From positions 121,649-185,648 of the forward strand of contig NZ_JADOEQ010000007.1 of NCBI RefSeq assembly GCF_016745255.1: a stretch of 64,000 nucleotides of DNA, written 5' to 3'. A program made the position numbers and the translations under genes. The notes under the pieces were generated by a model that made no database searches, was not told the origin of the DNA, and worked only from the letters and a program-made list of their open reading frames with translations. Positions 1 to 11,818 of this stretch are shown here, in pieces (position 1 is the first letter of the stretch; every line of letters starts with the position of its first letter). This DNA comes from Enterococcus sp. BWR-S5 (lineage in GTDB: Bacteria > Bacillota > Bacilli > Lactobacillales > Enterococcaceae).

Positions 1-1
1 T

Positions 2-277
2 AACATCGTTCGTCTGTCTGTTACTTCTGAATCAGTTTTCCTTTATGGAAATTCTCCGGAAGTCGGAAAAGTGGAAGAATCATTAAGCTATGAAAAAGTT
101 TCCGGTGAACCATTAGAGATATCCTTTAATCCGGATTACATGAAAGCAGCTTTACGAGCATTTGGCGATACATCAATAACAATGAAATTCATTTCTCCAA
201 TCCGTCCATTTACGTTGGAACCAACCGGTGCGGATCTTGATTTCATTCAGCTGATTACTCCTGTTCGGACTAACTAA
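2..277 (+). CDS. dnaN: DNA polymerase III beta subunit (sliding clamp), C-terminal part
   Basis: Only the last 91 codons are present; the reading frame is open from base 2. The clamp encircles DNA and tethers the replicative polymerase. The visible residues form the third clamp domain. The C-terminal segment (FTLEPTGADLDFIQLITPVRTN split over residues 69-91 of the fragment) contains the usual clamp ending with a P-x-R motif close to the terminus. The position next to yaaA-recF-gyrBA fits the dnaA-dnaN origin block, although here 5.4 kb of other genes separate dnaN from yaaA. The identification is secure; the 5' part lies outside the window. Confidence 0.95.
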   Translation, partial: NIVRLSVTSESVFLYGNSPEVGKVEESLSYEKVSGEPLEISFNPDYMKAALRAFGDTSITMKFISPIRPFTLEPTGADLDFIQLITPVRTN

Positions 278-286
278 TCAAAAATC

Positions 287-324
287 AAACCGACCTTCAA
301 ACTTATCGTTGAAGGTCGGTTTTT
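287..324. terminator. bidirectional terminator between dnaN and MFS gene
   Basis: A 14-bp inverted repeat (AAACCGACCTTCAA / TTGAAGGTCGGTTT) with an 8-nt loop, flanked by a T run on the plus strand and an A run on the other side, ends dnaN. It overlaps the 3' end of the convergent MFS gene. Confidence 0.9.
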
Positions 325-1514
325 ACTTGTTTATTTTTTCTTCCATAAAACCATAGAAGCGGCTGACCGCTTAAGGTAATGATGCTGAGAATGAGAAAAA
401 TTTCTTTGAACTGTTCAAAAGTATAGTGTTCAATCAACAGTCCTCCAATAATCGGTCCTACAGTATTCCCAATTCGGACCATCTCTGATAAGCCAAAATA
501 AAATCCTTTGTTTTCAGCAGTGGAAAATGTATCGACGGTATAATCGAAGTTACTACCTAAAAGGACCTCTCCTAAGCTTAGAGAACCCACCATTAGCCAA
601 AAAATACTCCAACTATGAGTTTGAGGAATCAGCAGCAAGCTAAGACTGAACAAACTATTACTGACCATCAAAAGCTTTAATGGAGAGAATCGTCGAGTCA
701 TACGGAGAACAGGAAATTGCAATAGCAGGATTAATAAGGCATTTAAAGAAAGCATCAGACTATATTTCTTAGAACCATCGGAACCAAAAATCTCTGACGT
801 AAAAAATAGGGAAACTGTCGATTGAAATTGCGCATAAGCAAAGTAGGAGAAAGCGATACCTGATAAAAAACAGAGAAATAGCAGAATGCTTTTCTTATCT
901 GTGGTTGGAGCATGACTGCCTACTTTTGCTTGCGTTGTTTCTTCTGCTTGAGGCAGCTCCTTAAAAAAGTACTTATTGAGGAAAGCAGAAGCCAGATAGG
1001 TTATTCCAAGAAAGCAATACATATGAGCGGTCGAGTAGTTGGAAACCAAAAGCTGCAGTAATGGTCCAAGAAATGCGCCTATCGCCAAACAAGTATACCT
1101 AAGATTGAAAACAAGCTTTCTGTTTTCCAGTGTAGAATTGAAGGACAATACTTTCTTAACTGTCGATTCATAGGTAACATAGCAGATGCCGTTCAGTCCA
1201 TTTAATACAAGAAAAGTCAAAAAATGGGAAGCAAAAGCAAAGGAAATATAGACCAGTCCCCAGAAAAAAGGGACCAGATAGAGTGTTTTGCTGCGGCTGA
1301 TACGATCTGTCACACGGCCGCCCAAGGGACCGAAAAGAACAGTACATAGTGGATTAATCCCTACAATCAAGCTAAGCTCCGTAGCTGAAAAATGAAAATC
1401 ATTCGACAAAAAAATCATTAAAAACGGAACACACATGAACATCATAATTCGTGTAATGATTGTTTCTGAAAGTAATAGAGTAATTTGTTTATTTTGCGTT
1501 GTTATCGTACACAC
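303..1514 (-). CDS. MFS transporter (drug/solute efflux type)
   Basis: A protein of about 400 residues with roughly twelve hydrophobic segments. A DR-x-S-R-S-K loop between TM2 and TM3 (about residues 69-74, GGRVTDRISRSKT) matches the major facilitator cytoplasmic loop signature. It is probably a proton-coupled exporter; the substrate cannot be read from the sequence. It is transcribed divergently from an Rgg-type regulator 78 bases away, which suggests that regulator controls it. The start is uncertain: the first in-frame codon, a GTG, overlaps the strong AAGGAGG ribosome site and no ATG lies at proper spacing. TM1 begins within the first 12-15 residues, so a start further in would cut into the first helix. 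Confidence 0.8.
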   Translation of the reverse strand: MCTITTQNKQITLLLSETIITRIMMFMCVPFLMIFLSNDFHFSATELSLIVGINPLCTVLFGPLGGRVTDRISRSKTLYLVPFFWGLVYISFAFASHFLTFLVLNGLNGICYVTYESTVKKVLSFNSTLENRKLVFNLRYTCLAIGAFLGPLLQLLVSNYSTAHMYCFLGITYLASAFLNKYFFKELPQAEETTQAKVGSHAPTTDKKSILLFLCFLSGIAFSYFAYAQFQSTVSLFFTSEIFGSDGSKKYSLMLSLNALLILLLQFPVLRMTRRFSPLKLLMVSNSLFSLSLLLIPQTHSWSIFWLMVGSLSLGEVLLGSNFDYTVDTFSTAENKGFYFGLSEMVRIGNTVGPIIGGLLIEHYTFEQFKEIFLILSIITLSGQPLLWFYGRKNKQVKTDLQR

Positions 1515-1561
1515 CTCCTTTTTCCCTATGGTATCATTGAGAATAAAAAGAGCATTTTTTT

Positions 1562-1575
1562 GTGAGAATTCTCAC
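1562..1575. promoter_or_regulatory. perfect palindrome, candidate Rgg operator
   Basis: GTGAGAATTCTCAC is a perfect 14-bp palindrome in the control region between the divergent MFS and Rgg genes, ending a few bases before the Rgg ribosome site. A partial copy (TGAGAAT) lies 25 bases upstream. Its position fits an operator used for autoregulation and for control of the transporter. Binding by this Rgg is inference. Confidence 0.5.
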
Positions 1576-1592
1576 TTTCGGAGGAGAGAAAG

Positions 1593-2432
1593 ATGGAGCA
1601 TTATGGAAAAACACTGAAGCAGCTGAGGATATCCAGAAATATGAGCCAACAGGAAGTTTGTGCGGAAATTATGAGTCGTTCAAATCTTTCTCGTTTTGAG
1701 AATCAGGAATACATTCCCGGCTTTGATAAAGTCATTCAGCTGTTGGCTAATCTGGGAGTTGAGATGGATGAGTTTATGTATATTAATAATAACTATCATA
1801 TCAGTCATTATGAGCGACTGTATGAACAGTTAATCCATGCGGAAAATAGAAGGAATCATAGTGAACTGATAGAAACCGCAGCTAAAATCGCAGTAGAAAA
1901 AGGAACGAATCGGGGGTTTTATGAGCTATATCTACTCTCTCAAATGGCATTATTGGAAAATAAATTACCTGCCGCTGTGACAATCCCTCAGATTTCCGAT
2001 GAGATGAGGACGGTTCTATTAGATACTGAAAATTGGTTGTTTGCGGATTTCAGACGTCTGAATAATTTTCTGAGAATATTTAATTTGGAAGAGGCTGTTT
2101 TCTTATATAGACGTGCAGTAAAGGAATTTGAAAAATATGAGGCATTTCCCAGAGAAAATAATATTCGTATTTACCTGGCATTGAACCTTGGACAAATGCT
2201 TGCGGAACATGGACAGCAAGCACAGGCAGTTACCTATTTTGATCAGGCAAAAGAATATGCCGATAGAAAGAACAAGCTGTTTCAAAAGCTGACGATTGAA
2301 GCCTCATTGGAAAGAGTCGTTCAAGCATCAGCAGAGACCAAGAACAGCAAAGGGTTCAAGGAGCTTTTAGTTGTATTGTCTGAGATGGGCTATACCGATA
2401 CGGTCACTGCACTAAGAAGATATCAGGAGTAA
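1593..2432 (+). CDS. Rgg/GadR/MutR family transcriptional regulator
   Basis: A 279-residue protein with an N-terminal XRE-type helix-turn-helix (about residues 5-60, containing LRISRNMSQQEVC and SNLSRFENQEYIP). An all-helical TPR-like region of about 220 residues follows, and this two-part layout and length are typical of Rgg regulators. Family members often sense short hydrophobic peptides, or act on an adjacent transporter gene. No clear peptide gene was found beside it. The start is the ATG 7 bases after GGAGGAG. The divergent MFS gene is the obvious target. Confidence 0.85.
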   Translation: MEHYGKTLKQLRISRNMSQQEVCAEIMSRSNLSRFENQEYIPGFDKVIQLLANLGVEMDEFMYINNNYHISHYERLYEQLIHAENRRNHSELIETAAKIAVEKGTNRGFYELYLLSQMALLENKLPAAVTIPQISDEMRTVLLDTENWLFADFRRLNNFLRIFNLEEAVFLYRRAVKEFEKYEAFPRENNIRIYLALNLGQMLAEHGQQAQAVTYFDQAKEYADRKNKLFQKLTIEASLERVVQASAETKNSKGFKELLVVLSEMGYTDTVTALRRYQE

Positions 2433-2550
2433 ACAGAGGCAGATAAGTATTGTTAGGTAGTCATACTGCCTTTAGCGTGTATCTCTTTTATTCTTTACTA
2501 AAAATGACCATTGCTGATATCAAGCAGTATTGGTTAAGGGAGAGAAAAAC

Positions 2551-3885
2551 ATGGGAATTTTTTTATATGTTATCTATATGTCTTTGACCGTTATGCTATT
2601 TCCTTTAGCAAATGAATTATTATTTTGGCATAAACTTACTTACAAAAAAATTTTTTTATGGAATAGTTTAGTTGTTTTTACGATTCTAGGCTATCAGTTC
2701 ATTTTGCATCAAAAAGGTGTTCCATTCAGCTTCTTTACCTATCAGATAGAAAGTGTTCTGATTGCAGGGATTTGCTTTCTTTTTATGTATCATTTTCTTT
2801 TTAGGAATATTAGATCAGCGCTGTTTTTTACTCTTGCTTCAGATATTATCAGTAAATTAGTGCAAGTATTAGTGCATAAGCTAGTGTTTCCAGAAAAGCT
2901 GATTGGTTTTTTAGATGTCACGACCAATAAGAAAGAGCTTCTGTTTGGAATACTGGTATTATTAGCTTCTTATGTTATCTATGTCTTACTCATTATTCTA
3001 TTTAAAAAGCATGTTCAGGAAATTGCAGAAATCAATACACTTTTTCTAATTGAACCAAGGGTTGTACAGTATGCAATCCCTGTTTTGCTTTTCTTATTTA
3101 TTGTACCGGTGTCCAATTATCTGACAACGCAAAGTTTTGGTCTGCTTCCTTTTATCTACGTCCTACTCCTTTTGTTTGCTTCTGCACTATTGACTATTAA
3201 TCAAATTGTCCAAAATGTAATTATTTTCAAAATCCGTACAATGTATATAACTACATTAGAGGACTATAATGTAAGTGTGGCAGAAGCAGCTAAAAACCTT
3301 CTTCTTTTTAAGCATGATTATAAAAATGTGTTGTTGATGTTGAATAGTTTTATTGAAGAAAAAGACATGAAGGGATTGACTCGTTTTTTTTCCGAAGAGT
3401 TGCTGCCGGAAAATCAGCAAATCGACGATGAAGACCAGCACTATTTGGTTCTGTCGCAAATCGATAACGCAATCATTCGCAGTCTGATTTTTTCAAAATA
3501 TTTGGAAGCTAAGAAAAGAAACATTCTATTCAGTATAGCGATTATGGAGCGAATTCCGACAATCTTTGAGCATCCAGTGGTGGTTAACAGAATTTTGGGT
3601 AACTTATTGGACAACGCTATAGAGGCAGCTGCTGAAAGCGATGAAAGAAAAATAACACTTAAGCTGTATTATTTTTCTGTCCATGAGCTTCAGGTTGTTA
3701 TTACTAATACATCTAAAAATACAGAGACTGAGCTAGCACAGTTAAAACAAATGGGCTACTCAAGCAAAGAACAGCATCTTGGCTTGGGACTTACCAGCAT
3801 TCAAGCATTGAGCACTGATCGCATATATGTCGATTACAAAAAGGAAACAACATGGTTTGAGGCAACAATCCATATCGTTCTTTAA
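2551..3885 (+). CDS. AgrC/FsrC-like GHKL sensor histidine kinase, orphan
   Basis: A membrane sensor kinase of 444 residues. The first 200 residues hold about six hydrophobic segments, then comes a phosphoacceptor region (FKHDYKNVLLML, conserved H followed by D-Y-K-N as in AgrC/FsrC). A GHKL ATPase domain follows with the N box NRILGNLLDNAIEAA and a G box around HLGLGLTSI. I chose the ATG at 2551, seven bases after GGGAGAG, rather than the GTG 21 bases earlier. AgrC-type kinases normally sit beside a LytTR response regulator and a peptide processing gene. None is present here, so it is either an orphan or partnered elsewhere. The signal is unknown. Confidence 0.85.
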   Translation: MGIFLYVIYMSLTVMLFPLANELLFWHKLTYKKIFLWNSLVVFTILGYQFILHQKGVPFSFFTYQIESVLIAGICFLFMYHFLFRNIRSALFFTLASDIISKLVQVLVHKLVFPEKLIGFLDVTTNKKELLFGILVLLASYVIYVLLIILFKKHVQEIAEINTLFLIEPRVVQYAIPVLLFLFIVPVSNYLTTQSFGLLPFIYVLLLLFASALLTINQIVQNVIIFKIRTMYITTLEDYNVSVAEAAKNLLLFKHDYKNVLLMLNSFIEEKDMKGLTRFFSEELLPENQQIDDEDQHYLVLSQIDNAIIRSLIFSKYLEAKKRNILFSIAIMERIPTIFEHPVVVNRILGNLLDNAIEAAAESDERKITLKLYYFSVHELQVVITNTSKNTETELAQLKQMGYSSKEQHLGLGLTSIQALSTDRIYVDYKKETTWFEATIHIVL

Positions 3886-3978
3886 TATGTGCTATCATTT
3901 TGGGTGATAGACAAAGCTAAGACATTAGTAAATCAAAACTTTTTAAAATTACGAAAAAGCATAACACTTTTCTTCCTG

Positions 3979-4015
3979 CCTAGCTCATTTGTAATGAGCC
4001 TAGGTTGTTTCTTTT
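3979..4015 (+). terminator. terminator of the sensor kinase gene
   Basis: CCTAGCTCAT and ATGAGCCTAGG form a hairpin with one bulge, followed by a T-rich tract on the plus strand. It overlaps the stop codon of the convergent Crp/Fnr gene. Confidence 0.7.
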
Positions 4016-4659
4016 AGTAATTGCTGCAGCTTTTCACGATGAATCAGATAATAGGTTCCTCTTTTTTCAATCAAGCCATCGTCCTTGAAGTTTTTCAGCG
4101 TATAAAGCAGATGTCTATAGCTGACTCCGAGGTATTCAGCAATTTCGGTGTGTTTCTCCTTATATTGTCCATCAACAGCGACTGTGAGCAGCAGCTCCGC
4201 TAAGCGATATTTTAGCTCGAAGGTTTGATTGACAGTAAAATGGTCCATCCGCTTCAGCAGCTTTTGCCCGATATAGCGGCTCAGCATTTTTACAAAGGCC
4301 AGCTCATTCATCCATTCTTTTTTTGCATAATTGATAGGAAGCGCAAGGCATATTGTATGACCGATTGCTACCACATCTTTGGTGGCTTCCTCCGCACCAA
4401 CCAGCGTTAAATCCCCTATAAAATCATGCTCCTCTAAGAATTGAAGAATCACTCGTTTGCCGTTTGCCTGATTTTTCAAAATTTTCGCTTTTCCTTCAAG
4501 AATGTAGAAAAGGTAGTGCAGTGTGTCTGTTTCCCGATGAATATACTCATTACGCTCAAATTCGATAATCAAGCTTTGTGCTAAAACTTTTTGCGTAAAA
4601 AAACTGTCTGTTGTAATCAGCTGTTTGTGTTCTGAAACAGGATAAGCCGTTTTCTTCAT
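4000..4659 (-). CDS. Crp/Fnr family transcriptional regulator (YeiL-like)
   Basis: A 219-residue protein. Residues 20-130 form a cyclic-nucleotide-binding-like beta roll (LFYILEGKAKILKNQANGKR, then FLEEHDFIGDLTLVG). Residues 150-210 form a winged helix (EIAEYLGVSYRHLLYTLKNFKDDGLI). The effector is not evident; typical FNR cysteines are absent from the N-terminus. Its start has a GAGGAG site at good spacing. It is divergent from a YczE-like membrane protein gene, and a Crp-type dyad lies between them, so activation of that gene is likely. Confidence 0.85.
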   Translation of the reverse strand: MKKTAYPVSEHKQLITTDSFFTQKVLAQSLIIEFERNEYIHRETDTLHYLFYILEGKAKILKNQANGKRVILQFLEEHDFIGDLTLVGAEEATKDVVAIGHTICLALPINYAKKEWMNELAFVKMLSRYIGQKLLKRMDHFTVNQTFELKYRLAELLLTVAVDGQYKEKHTEIAEYLGVSYRHLLYTLKNFKDDGLIEKRGTYYLIHREKLQQLLKETT

Positions 4660-4675
4660 AAATTTTCTCCTCTAC

Positions 4676-4691
4676 TGTGAGATATCTCATC
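4676..4691. promoter_or_regulatory. Crp/Fnr-type operator between divergent genes
   Basis: TGTGAGATATCTCATC contains the 12-bp palindrome TGAGATATCTCA and a TGTGA-N6-TCA arrangement like a Crp/Fnr box. A TATACT -10 element lies at 4714-4719 with no good -35, which puts the dyad centre near -42, the usual place for a class II activator. This is inference from spacing. Confidence 0.5.
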
Positions 4692-4750
4692 ATTTGTTTT
4701 CTTCATTTTAGCATATACTGGTTGTAATCAAGGGTTAAGGGGTGTTAAAA

Positions 4751-5404
4751 GTGGTACTTAAAAAATTTTTGTGGTCTATGTTTTTCTATCTTATCAGTGC
4801 CTTTGGAATCAGCTTGAGCATTAAGGCAGCAGTGGGTGTCAGCAGCTTCAATTCGTTGAATGTCGCTCTTTCAGAGGTGACAAGTCTGAAGGTAGGCACG
4901 ATTACCACTATCATTAATCTAAGCTTTTTACTGATGTGCTGGTTTCTGGATAAAAATAGAAGCTGGAAAGGCTATCTGCTGATGCTGTCTGCCCTGTTAT
5001 GCTTTGGCTCAGTAATCAATCTCATCTTATATAATATTCTGATACATGTGTCTATTACCACGTATGTTCTGCGACTTCTGCTGTTTGTGACAGGAACGTT
5101 AATTGCCGGATTTGGTACGGGGCAGGTGCTCGTATTGAACTATTTGAAATTTCCGATAGAGAATTTCTGTGCTCAGCTTGCGGAGAGAACAACGAAGAGC
5201 TTTAAGTATTATCGCTACCTCATTGACATTGTCTGTGTTTCGCTTTCTTTACTGTTGTCCTTAACATTCCGGCTGCCGATTGTCGTAAGGGAAGGAACCT
5301 TGATTAGTTTATTTCTGTTATCAAGTGTGATTGCCTGGTCAAGAAAACTGAGGCTCGTACCGGAGAAATTACCGATTGCCGAAGAGCAGGCTGGTTCAAA
5401 ATAG
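4751..5404 (+). CDS. YczE/YitT-like integral membrane protein
   Basis: A 217-residue protein with about five or six membrane segments. The N-terminal AFGISLSIKAAVGVSSFNSL region (residues 17-36) is typical of the YczE/YyaS membrane family, whose function is unknown. A GTG at 4742 is also in frame, but it overlaps the AAGGGG ribosome site. The GTG at 4751 lies 8 bases after that site and is preferred. It is divergent from the Crp/Fnr regulator and probably activated by it. Confidence 0.8.
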   Translation: MVLKKFLWSMFFYLISAFGISLSIKAAVGVSSFNSLNVALSEVTSLKVGTITTIINLSFLLMCWFLDKNRSWKGYLLMLSALLCFGSVINLILYNILIHVSITTYVLRLLLFVTGTLIAGFGTGQVLVLNYLKFPIENFCAQLAERTTKSFKYYRYLIDIVCVSLSLLLSLTFRLPIVVREGTLISLFLLSSVIAWSRKLRLVPEKLPIAEEQAGSK

Positions 5405-5427
5405 TTTTTTGAAGAGAAATAATGGAT

Positions 5428-5463
5428 AGGACGATTGCTGTTTGCTGATCGTCTTATTTTTTT
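5428..5463 (+). terminator. probable terminator after YczE-like gene
   Basis: A six-base stem (GACGAT / ATCGTC) with a 12-nt loop precedes TTATTTTTTTG. The stem is short, so confidence is moderate. The rest of the 336-base gap (5405-5740) is AT-rich and holds only the yaaA promoter. Confidence 0.5.
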
Positions 5464-5674
5464 GTTCCATGTTTTTTTAAACGAATTAGCGAACACGAAA
5501 AAGATAAATTTTAAGGGTGATTTTCATTGATTTTTGAAAAATAGTGAAAATAATTGAAAAGGATTTCTGGGCGGAAATCGATTGTAAAATGCTATTTAAG
5601 AGATTTTTTTTCGAAATAATAGATTTTGTCATTTTTACTTAGAATTGCTTAGAGCGAAAATTAGACGGATAAAT

Positions 5675-5703
5675 TTGTTTTATTCCTTAAAAAAGGGTAT
5701 AAT
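5675..5703 (+). promoter_or_regulatory. sigma-A promoter of yaaA-recF-gyrB
   Basis: TTGTTT, a 17-base spacer and TATAAT lie 37 bases before the yaaA start. This gives the yaaA-recF-gyrB operon its own promoter, independent of dnaN. Confidence 0.75.
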
Positions 5704-5740
5704 ATTAAAGTAAAAGTGAATTTTAAATGAGGGATGAATT

Positions 5741-5969
5741 TTGAAAAAAACACTTATTTTAGAAACAGATTACATGACGCTTGGTCAGTTTTTGAAAGAA
5801 ATCAATGTTATCAGCAGTGGCGGTCAGGCAAAATGGTATCTAGCTGACACTAGTGTTTTTGTAGACGGGGAACTGGAGAATCGTCGGGGAAGAAAATTAT
5901 ATCCCGGTATGATGATCGAAGTGCCTGAAGAAGGTACTTTTTTTATGGCAAAAAAAGAAGAGTCAGCTG

Positions 5970-5983
<14 letters not shown>
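5741..5983 (+). CDS. yaaA: S4-domain protein YaaA/RlbA
   Basis: An 80-residue RNA-binding protein of the S4 fold (GQFLKEINVISSGGQAKWYL followed by VFVDGELENRRGRKLYPG), of the size usual for the family. B. subtilis YaaA (RlbA) has been linked to ribosome assembly. The start is a TTG seven bases after GAGGG. An ATG at 5734 is out of frame. It overlaps recF by 14 bases, so the two are translated in a coupled way. Confidence 0.9.
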
Positions 5984-9042
<3,059 letters not shown>

Positions 9043-9058
9043 GAGGAGGTTGTGTCAC

Positions 9059-9094
9059 ATGCGTTTAGGCTTGAGAATTAAGACGGGATTTTGA
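9059..9094 (+). CDS. possible 11-codon leader ORF, first before gyrA
   Basis: ATG at 9059 follows AAGAGGAGGT at an ideal 8-base spacing and encodes MRLGLRIKTGF before TGA. It lies in the 203-base gyrB-gyrA gap. The ribosome site is one of the strongest in the window, yet no annotated gene would use it. Translation is inferred, not shown. Confidence 0.4.
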   Translation: MRLGLRIKTGF

Positions 9095-9174
9095 AAAATT
9101 GTTTTACAAAATATCGACTTAATTCCGAAGAGCCTGCATGTGAAACACCGTTTAAACTAGGAGGTTGGGACACA

Positions 9175-9249
9175 ATGGTGTTCCAGTCCTTGAATAAAGC
9201 AATACCAATGGATATCGGATGTCAAAATGTTAAGGAGAAAAATTCATGA
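9175..9249 (+). CDS. possible 24-codon leader ORF overlapping gyrA start
   Basis: ATG at 9175 lies nine bases after AGGAGGT and opens a 24-codon frame beginning [10 protein letters not shown]. Its TGA (9247-9249) overlaps the gyrA ATG (9246) in an ATGA junction, the classic form of translational coupling. The ribosome-site context (AGGAGGTTG-G-CACA-ATG) resembles that of the first leader ORF, suggesting duplication. gyrA also has its own TAAGGAG site inside this ORF, so coupling would add to direct initiation. Confidence 0.45.
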   Translation: MVFQSLNKAIPMDIGCQNVKEKNS

Positions 9250-11750
9250 GTGAAGAAGTGCAAGAAAATATTCGCGACGTCAATCTGACCAATGAAATGA
9301 AAGATTCCTTCATTGATTATGCGATGAGCGTTATCGTTGCCCGCGCATTGCCGGATGTACGTGATGGCTTGAAGCCGGTGCATCGCCGTATTTTATACGG
9401 AATGAACGAATTAGGTGTTACTCCGGATAAGCCTCATAAGAAATCAGCCCGTATCGTCGGAGATGTTATGGGTAAATATCACCCCCATGGTGACAGTGCG
9501 ATTTATGAATCGATGGTTCGTATGGCGCAGCCCTTCAGCTATCGTTATATGCTTGTAGACGGTCACGGAAACTTTGGTTCTGTCGATGGTGACGGAGCCG
9601 CAGCGATGCGTTATACAGAAGCTCGTATGAGTAAAATGGCGTTGGAAATGTTGCGTGACATCAATAAAAATACTGTAGATTATCACGGAAACTATGATGA
9701 TTCAGAGCAAGAACCAGATGTTCTACCTGCTCGTTTCCCAAATCTGCTGGTAAATGGTACAACAGGGATCGCAGTAGGGATGGCTACCAATATTCCGCCG
9801 CATAACTTGAGAGAAGTTGTTGCAGCCATTGAAATTTTGATGGAAAATCCTGATGCTACAACCAATGAATTGATGGAAGTATTACCAGGACCGGACTTCC
9901 CAACTGGTGGTTTGGTGATGGGTAAATCCGGCATTCGTCGTGCGTATGAAACAGGAAGAGGTTCAATTATTGTTCGAGCAAAAGTTGAATTGATCGATAT
10001 GCCGAATGGCAAAGAGCGTATTTTAGTTACAGAACTACCATATATGGTTAATAAAGCCAAGCTGATCGAACGTATTTCAGAGCTTCATAGAGATAAACGT
10101 ATCGAAGGAATCACTGATTTGCGTGATGAATCGTCACGTGAAGGTATGCGTATCGTTATTGATATCCGTCGAGACATGAGTGCTTCTGTTGTTCTGAATA
10201 ACCTGTATAAGCTGACAGCATTGCAAAGCTCTTTTGGTTTCAACATGCTGGCAATCGAAAAAGGTGTGCCTAAGATTTTAGGCTTGAAACGTATCCTTGA
10301 AAATTATATTGAGCACCAACAAATCGTTATCCGCCGTCGTACAGAATTCGAGAAAAACAAAGCGGAAGCACGTGCACACATCTTAGAAGGTCTGCGAATT
10401 GCGTTAGACCACATTGATGAAATCATCAAGATTATTCGTGGCGCTTCTTCAGATGATGAAGCGAAAACAGCAATGATCGAACGTTTCGAATTTTCTGACC
10501 GCCAAGCACAGGCAATTTTGGATATGCGTCTGCGCCGTCTGACTGGTTTGGAACGTGAGAAAATTGAACATGAATACCAAGAACTTTTGAAGCTGATTAA
10601 TGAATTGAAAGATATCTTGGCTAAGCCGGAGAGAATCGATGCCATTATTCGTGAAGAATTGCTGGAAATCAGTGATAAATTCGGTGATGATCGTCGAACA
10701 GAGCTTTTAGTCGGTGAAGTGTTGAGTCTTGAAGATGAAGACTTAATCGAAGAGGAAGAGGTTGTTATTACCTTAACCAACAACGGGTACATCAAACGCT
10801 TGGCTAACAGTGAATTCCGAGCACAACGCCGAGGTGGTCGCGGGGTTCAGGGAATGGGCGTTCACGATGATGATTTCGTGAAAAATCTTGTTTCTTGTTC
10901 AACACATGACACCTTACTATTCTTTACGAATACCGGAAAAGTTTACCGCGCGAAGGGCTATGAAATTCCTGAATATGGTAGAACAGCGAAAGGAATTCCG
11001 GTTATCAACTTGCTGGGGATTGATTCGAGTGAAAGCATTCAAGCAATCATTTCCGTTACCGGACAAGCTGAGGACGGGCACTATCTGTTCTTTACTACAC
11101 GAAAAGGTACGGTCAAACGGACAAGCGTTACAGCTTTCTCTAACATCAGAAGCAATGGCCTGATTGCCATTGGCTTGAAGGATGAAGACGAGCTGGTCAA
11201 TGTTTCTCTAACGGATGGAAAACAGAATATGATTATTGGTACCCATAGTGGGTACTCTGTGACCTTTGATGAAACGACTGTTCGTGATATGGGTAGAAGT
11301 GCTTCCGGCGTTAGAGGTATCCGCTTAAGAGAAGATGACTATGTTGTTGGATCAGCTGTTTTAGCTGCTGAAGATGAAGTATTGGTTATTACAGAGCAAG
11401 GGTACGGTAAGCGGACGAAGGCGTCGGAATATCCTGTGAAGGGTCGTGGCGGTAAAGGTATTAAGACAGCCAATATCACTGCGAAGAATGGTCCATTAGC
11501 CGGACTGACAACCGTTTCAGGCGATGAAGATATCCTGTTGATTACAGATAAGGGTGTTATCATTCGTTTCAACGTAGCGACTGTTTCCCAAACTGGTAGA
11601 GCAACATTAGGTGTTCGCTTGATGAGAATGGAAAATGAAGCGAAGGTTGTGACAATGGCTGTCGTTGAGCCTGAGGAAATCGTAGATACTGAAAGCGAAG
11701 CTGAAGCTCCATCTACAACCGATGAAACAACTGAGACAACAGAAGAATAA
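9246..11750 (+). CDS. gyrA: DNA gyrase subunit A
   Basis: The 834-residue DNA cleavage and rejoining subunit. The catalytic tyrosine lies in [11 protein letters not shown] (about residue 122). The quinolone-resistance region reads [17 protein letters not shown], with the wild-type Ser and Glu at the positions most often mutated. The C-terminal beta-pinwheel repeats and a GyrA box ([10 protein letters not shown]) are present, with an acidic Thr/Glu-rich tail. TAAGGAG lies 7 bases before the ATG. Transcription ends at a strong terminator 26 bases downstream. Confidence 0.98.
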   Translation: MSEEVQENIRDVNLTNEMKDSFIDYAMSVIVARALPDVRDGLKPVHRRILYGMNELGVTPDKPHKKSARIVGDVMGKYHPHGDSAIYESMVRMAQPFSYRYMLVDGHGNFGSVDGDGAAAMRYTEARMSKMALEMLRDINKNTVDYHGNYDDSEQEPDVLPARFPNLLVNGTTGIAVGMATNIPPHNLREVVAAIEILMENPDATTNELMEVLPGPDFPTGGLVMGKSGIRRAYETGRGSIIVRAKVELIDMPNGKERILVTELPYMVNKAKLIERISELHRDKRIEGITDLRDESSREGMRIVIDIRRDMSASVVLNNLYKLTALQSSFGFNMLAIEKGVPKILGLKRILENYIEHQQIVIRRRTEFEKNKAEARAHILEGLRIALDHIDEIIKIIRGASSDDEAKTAMIERFEFSDRQAQAILDMRLRRLTGLEREKIEHEYQELLKLINELKDILAKPERIDAIIREELLEISDKFGDDRRTELLVGEVLSLEDEDLIEEEEVVITLTNNGYIKRLANSEFRAQRRGGRGVQGMGVHDDDFVKNLVSCSTHDTLLFFTNTGKVYRAKGYEIPEYGRTAKGIPVINLLGIDSSESIQAIISVTGQAEDGHYLFFTTRKGTVKRTSVTAFSNIRSNGLIAIGLKDEDELVNVSLTDGKQNMIIGTHSGYSVTFDETTVRDMGRSASGVRGIRLREDDYVVGSAVLAAEDEVLVITEQGYGKRTKASEYPVKGRGGKGIKTANITAKNGPLAGLTTVSGDEDILLITDKGVIIRFNVATVSQTGRATLGVRLMRMENEAKVVTMAVVEPEEIVDTESEAEAPSTTDETTETTEE

Positions 11751-11776
11751 AAATGATATAAAGATATTGTGATAGG

Positions 11777-11818
11777 GCACCCCACTACTGCGAAAGCTCG
11801 CAGCAGTGGGGTGCTTTG
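11777..11818 (+). terminator. strong terminator of gyrA
   Basis: GCACCCCACTACTGCGA and TCGCAGCAGTGGGGTGC form a long GC-rich hairpin with a single mismatch, followed by a T-rich stretch. The remaining 300 bases to the rpsF promoter are AT-rich and contain no ORF or repeat I could support. Confidence 0.9.

Noticed and set aside
1435..1617. 60-codon plus-strand ORF as a peptide pheromone for the Rgg regulator
   Set aside because: It covers the start of the MFS gene on the other strand and the Rgg start out of frame; it has no ribosome site and no pheromone-like small size.
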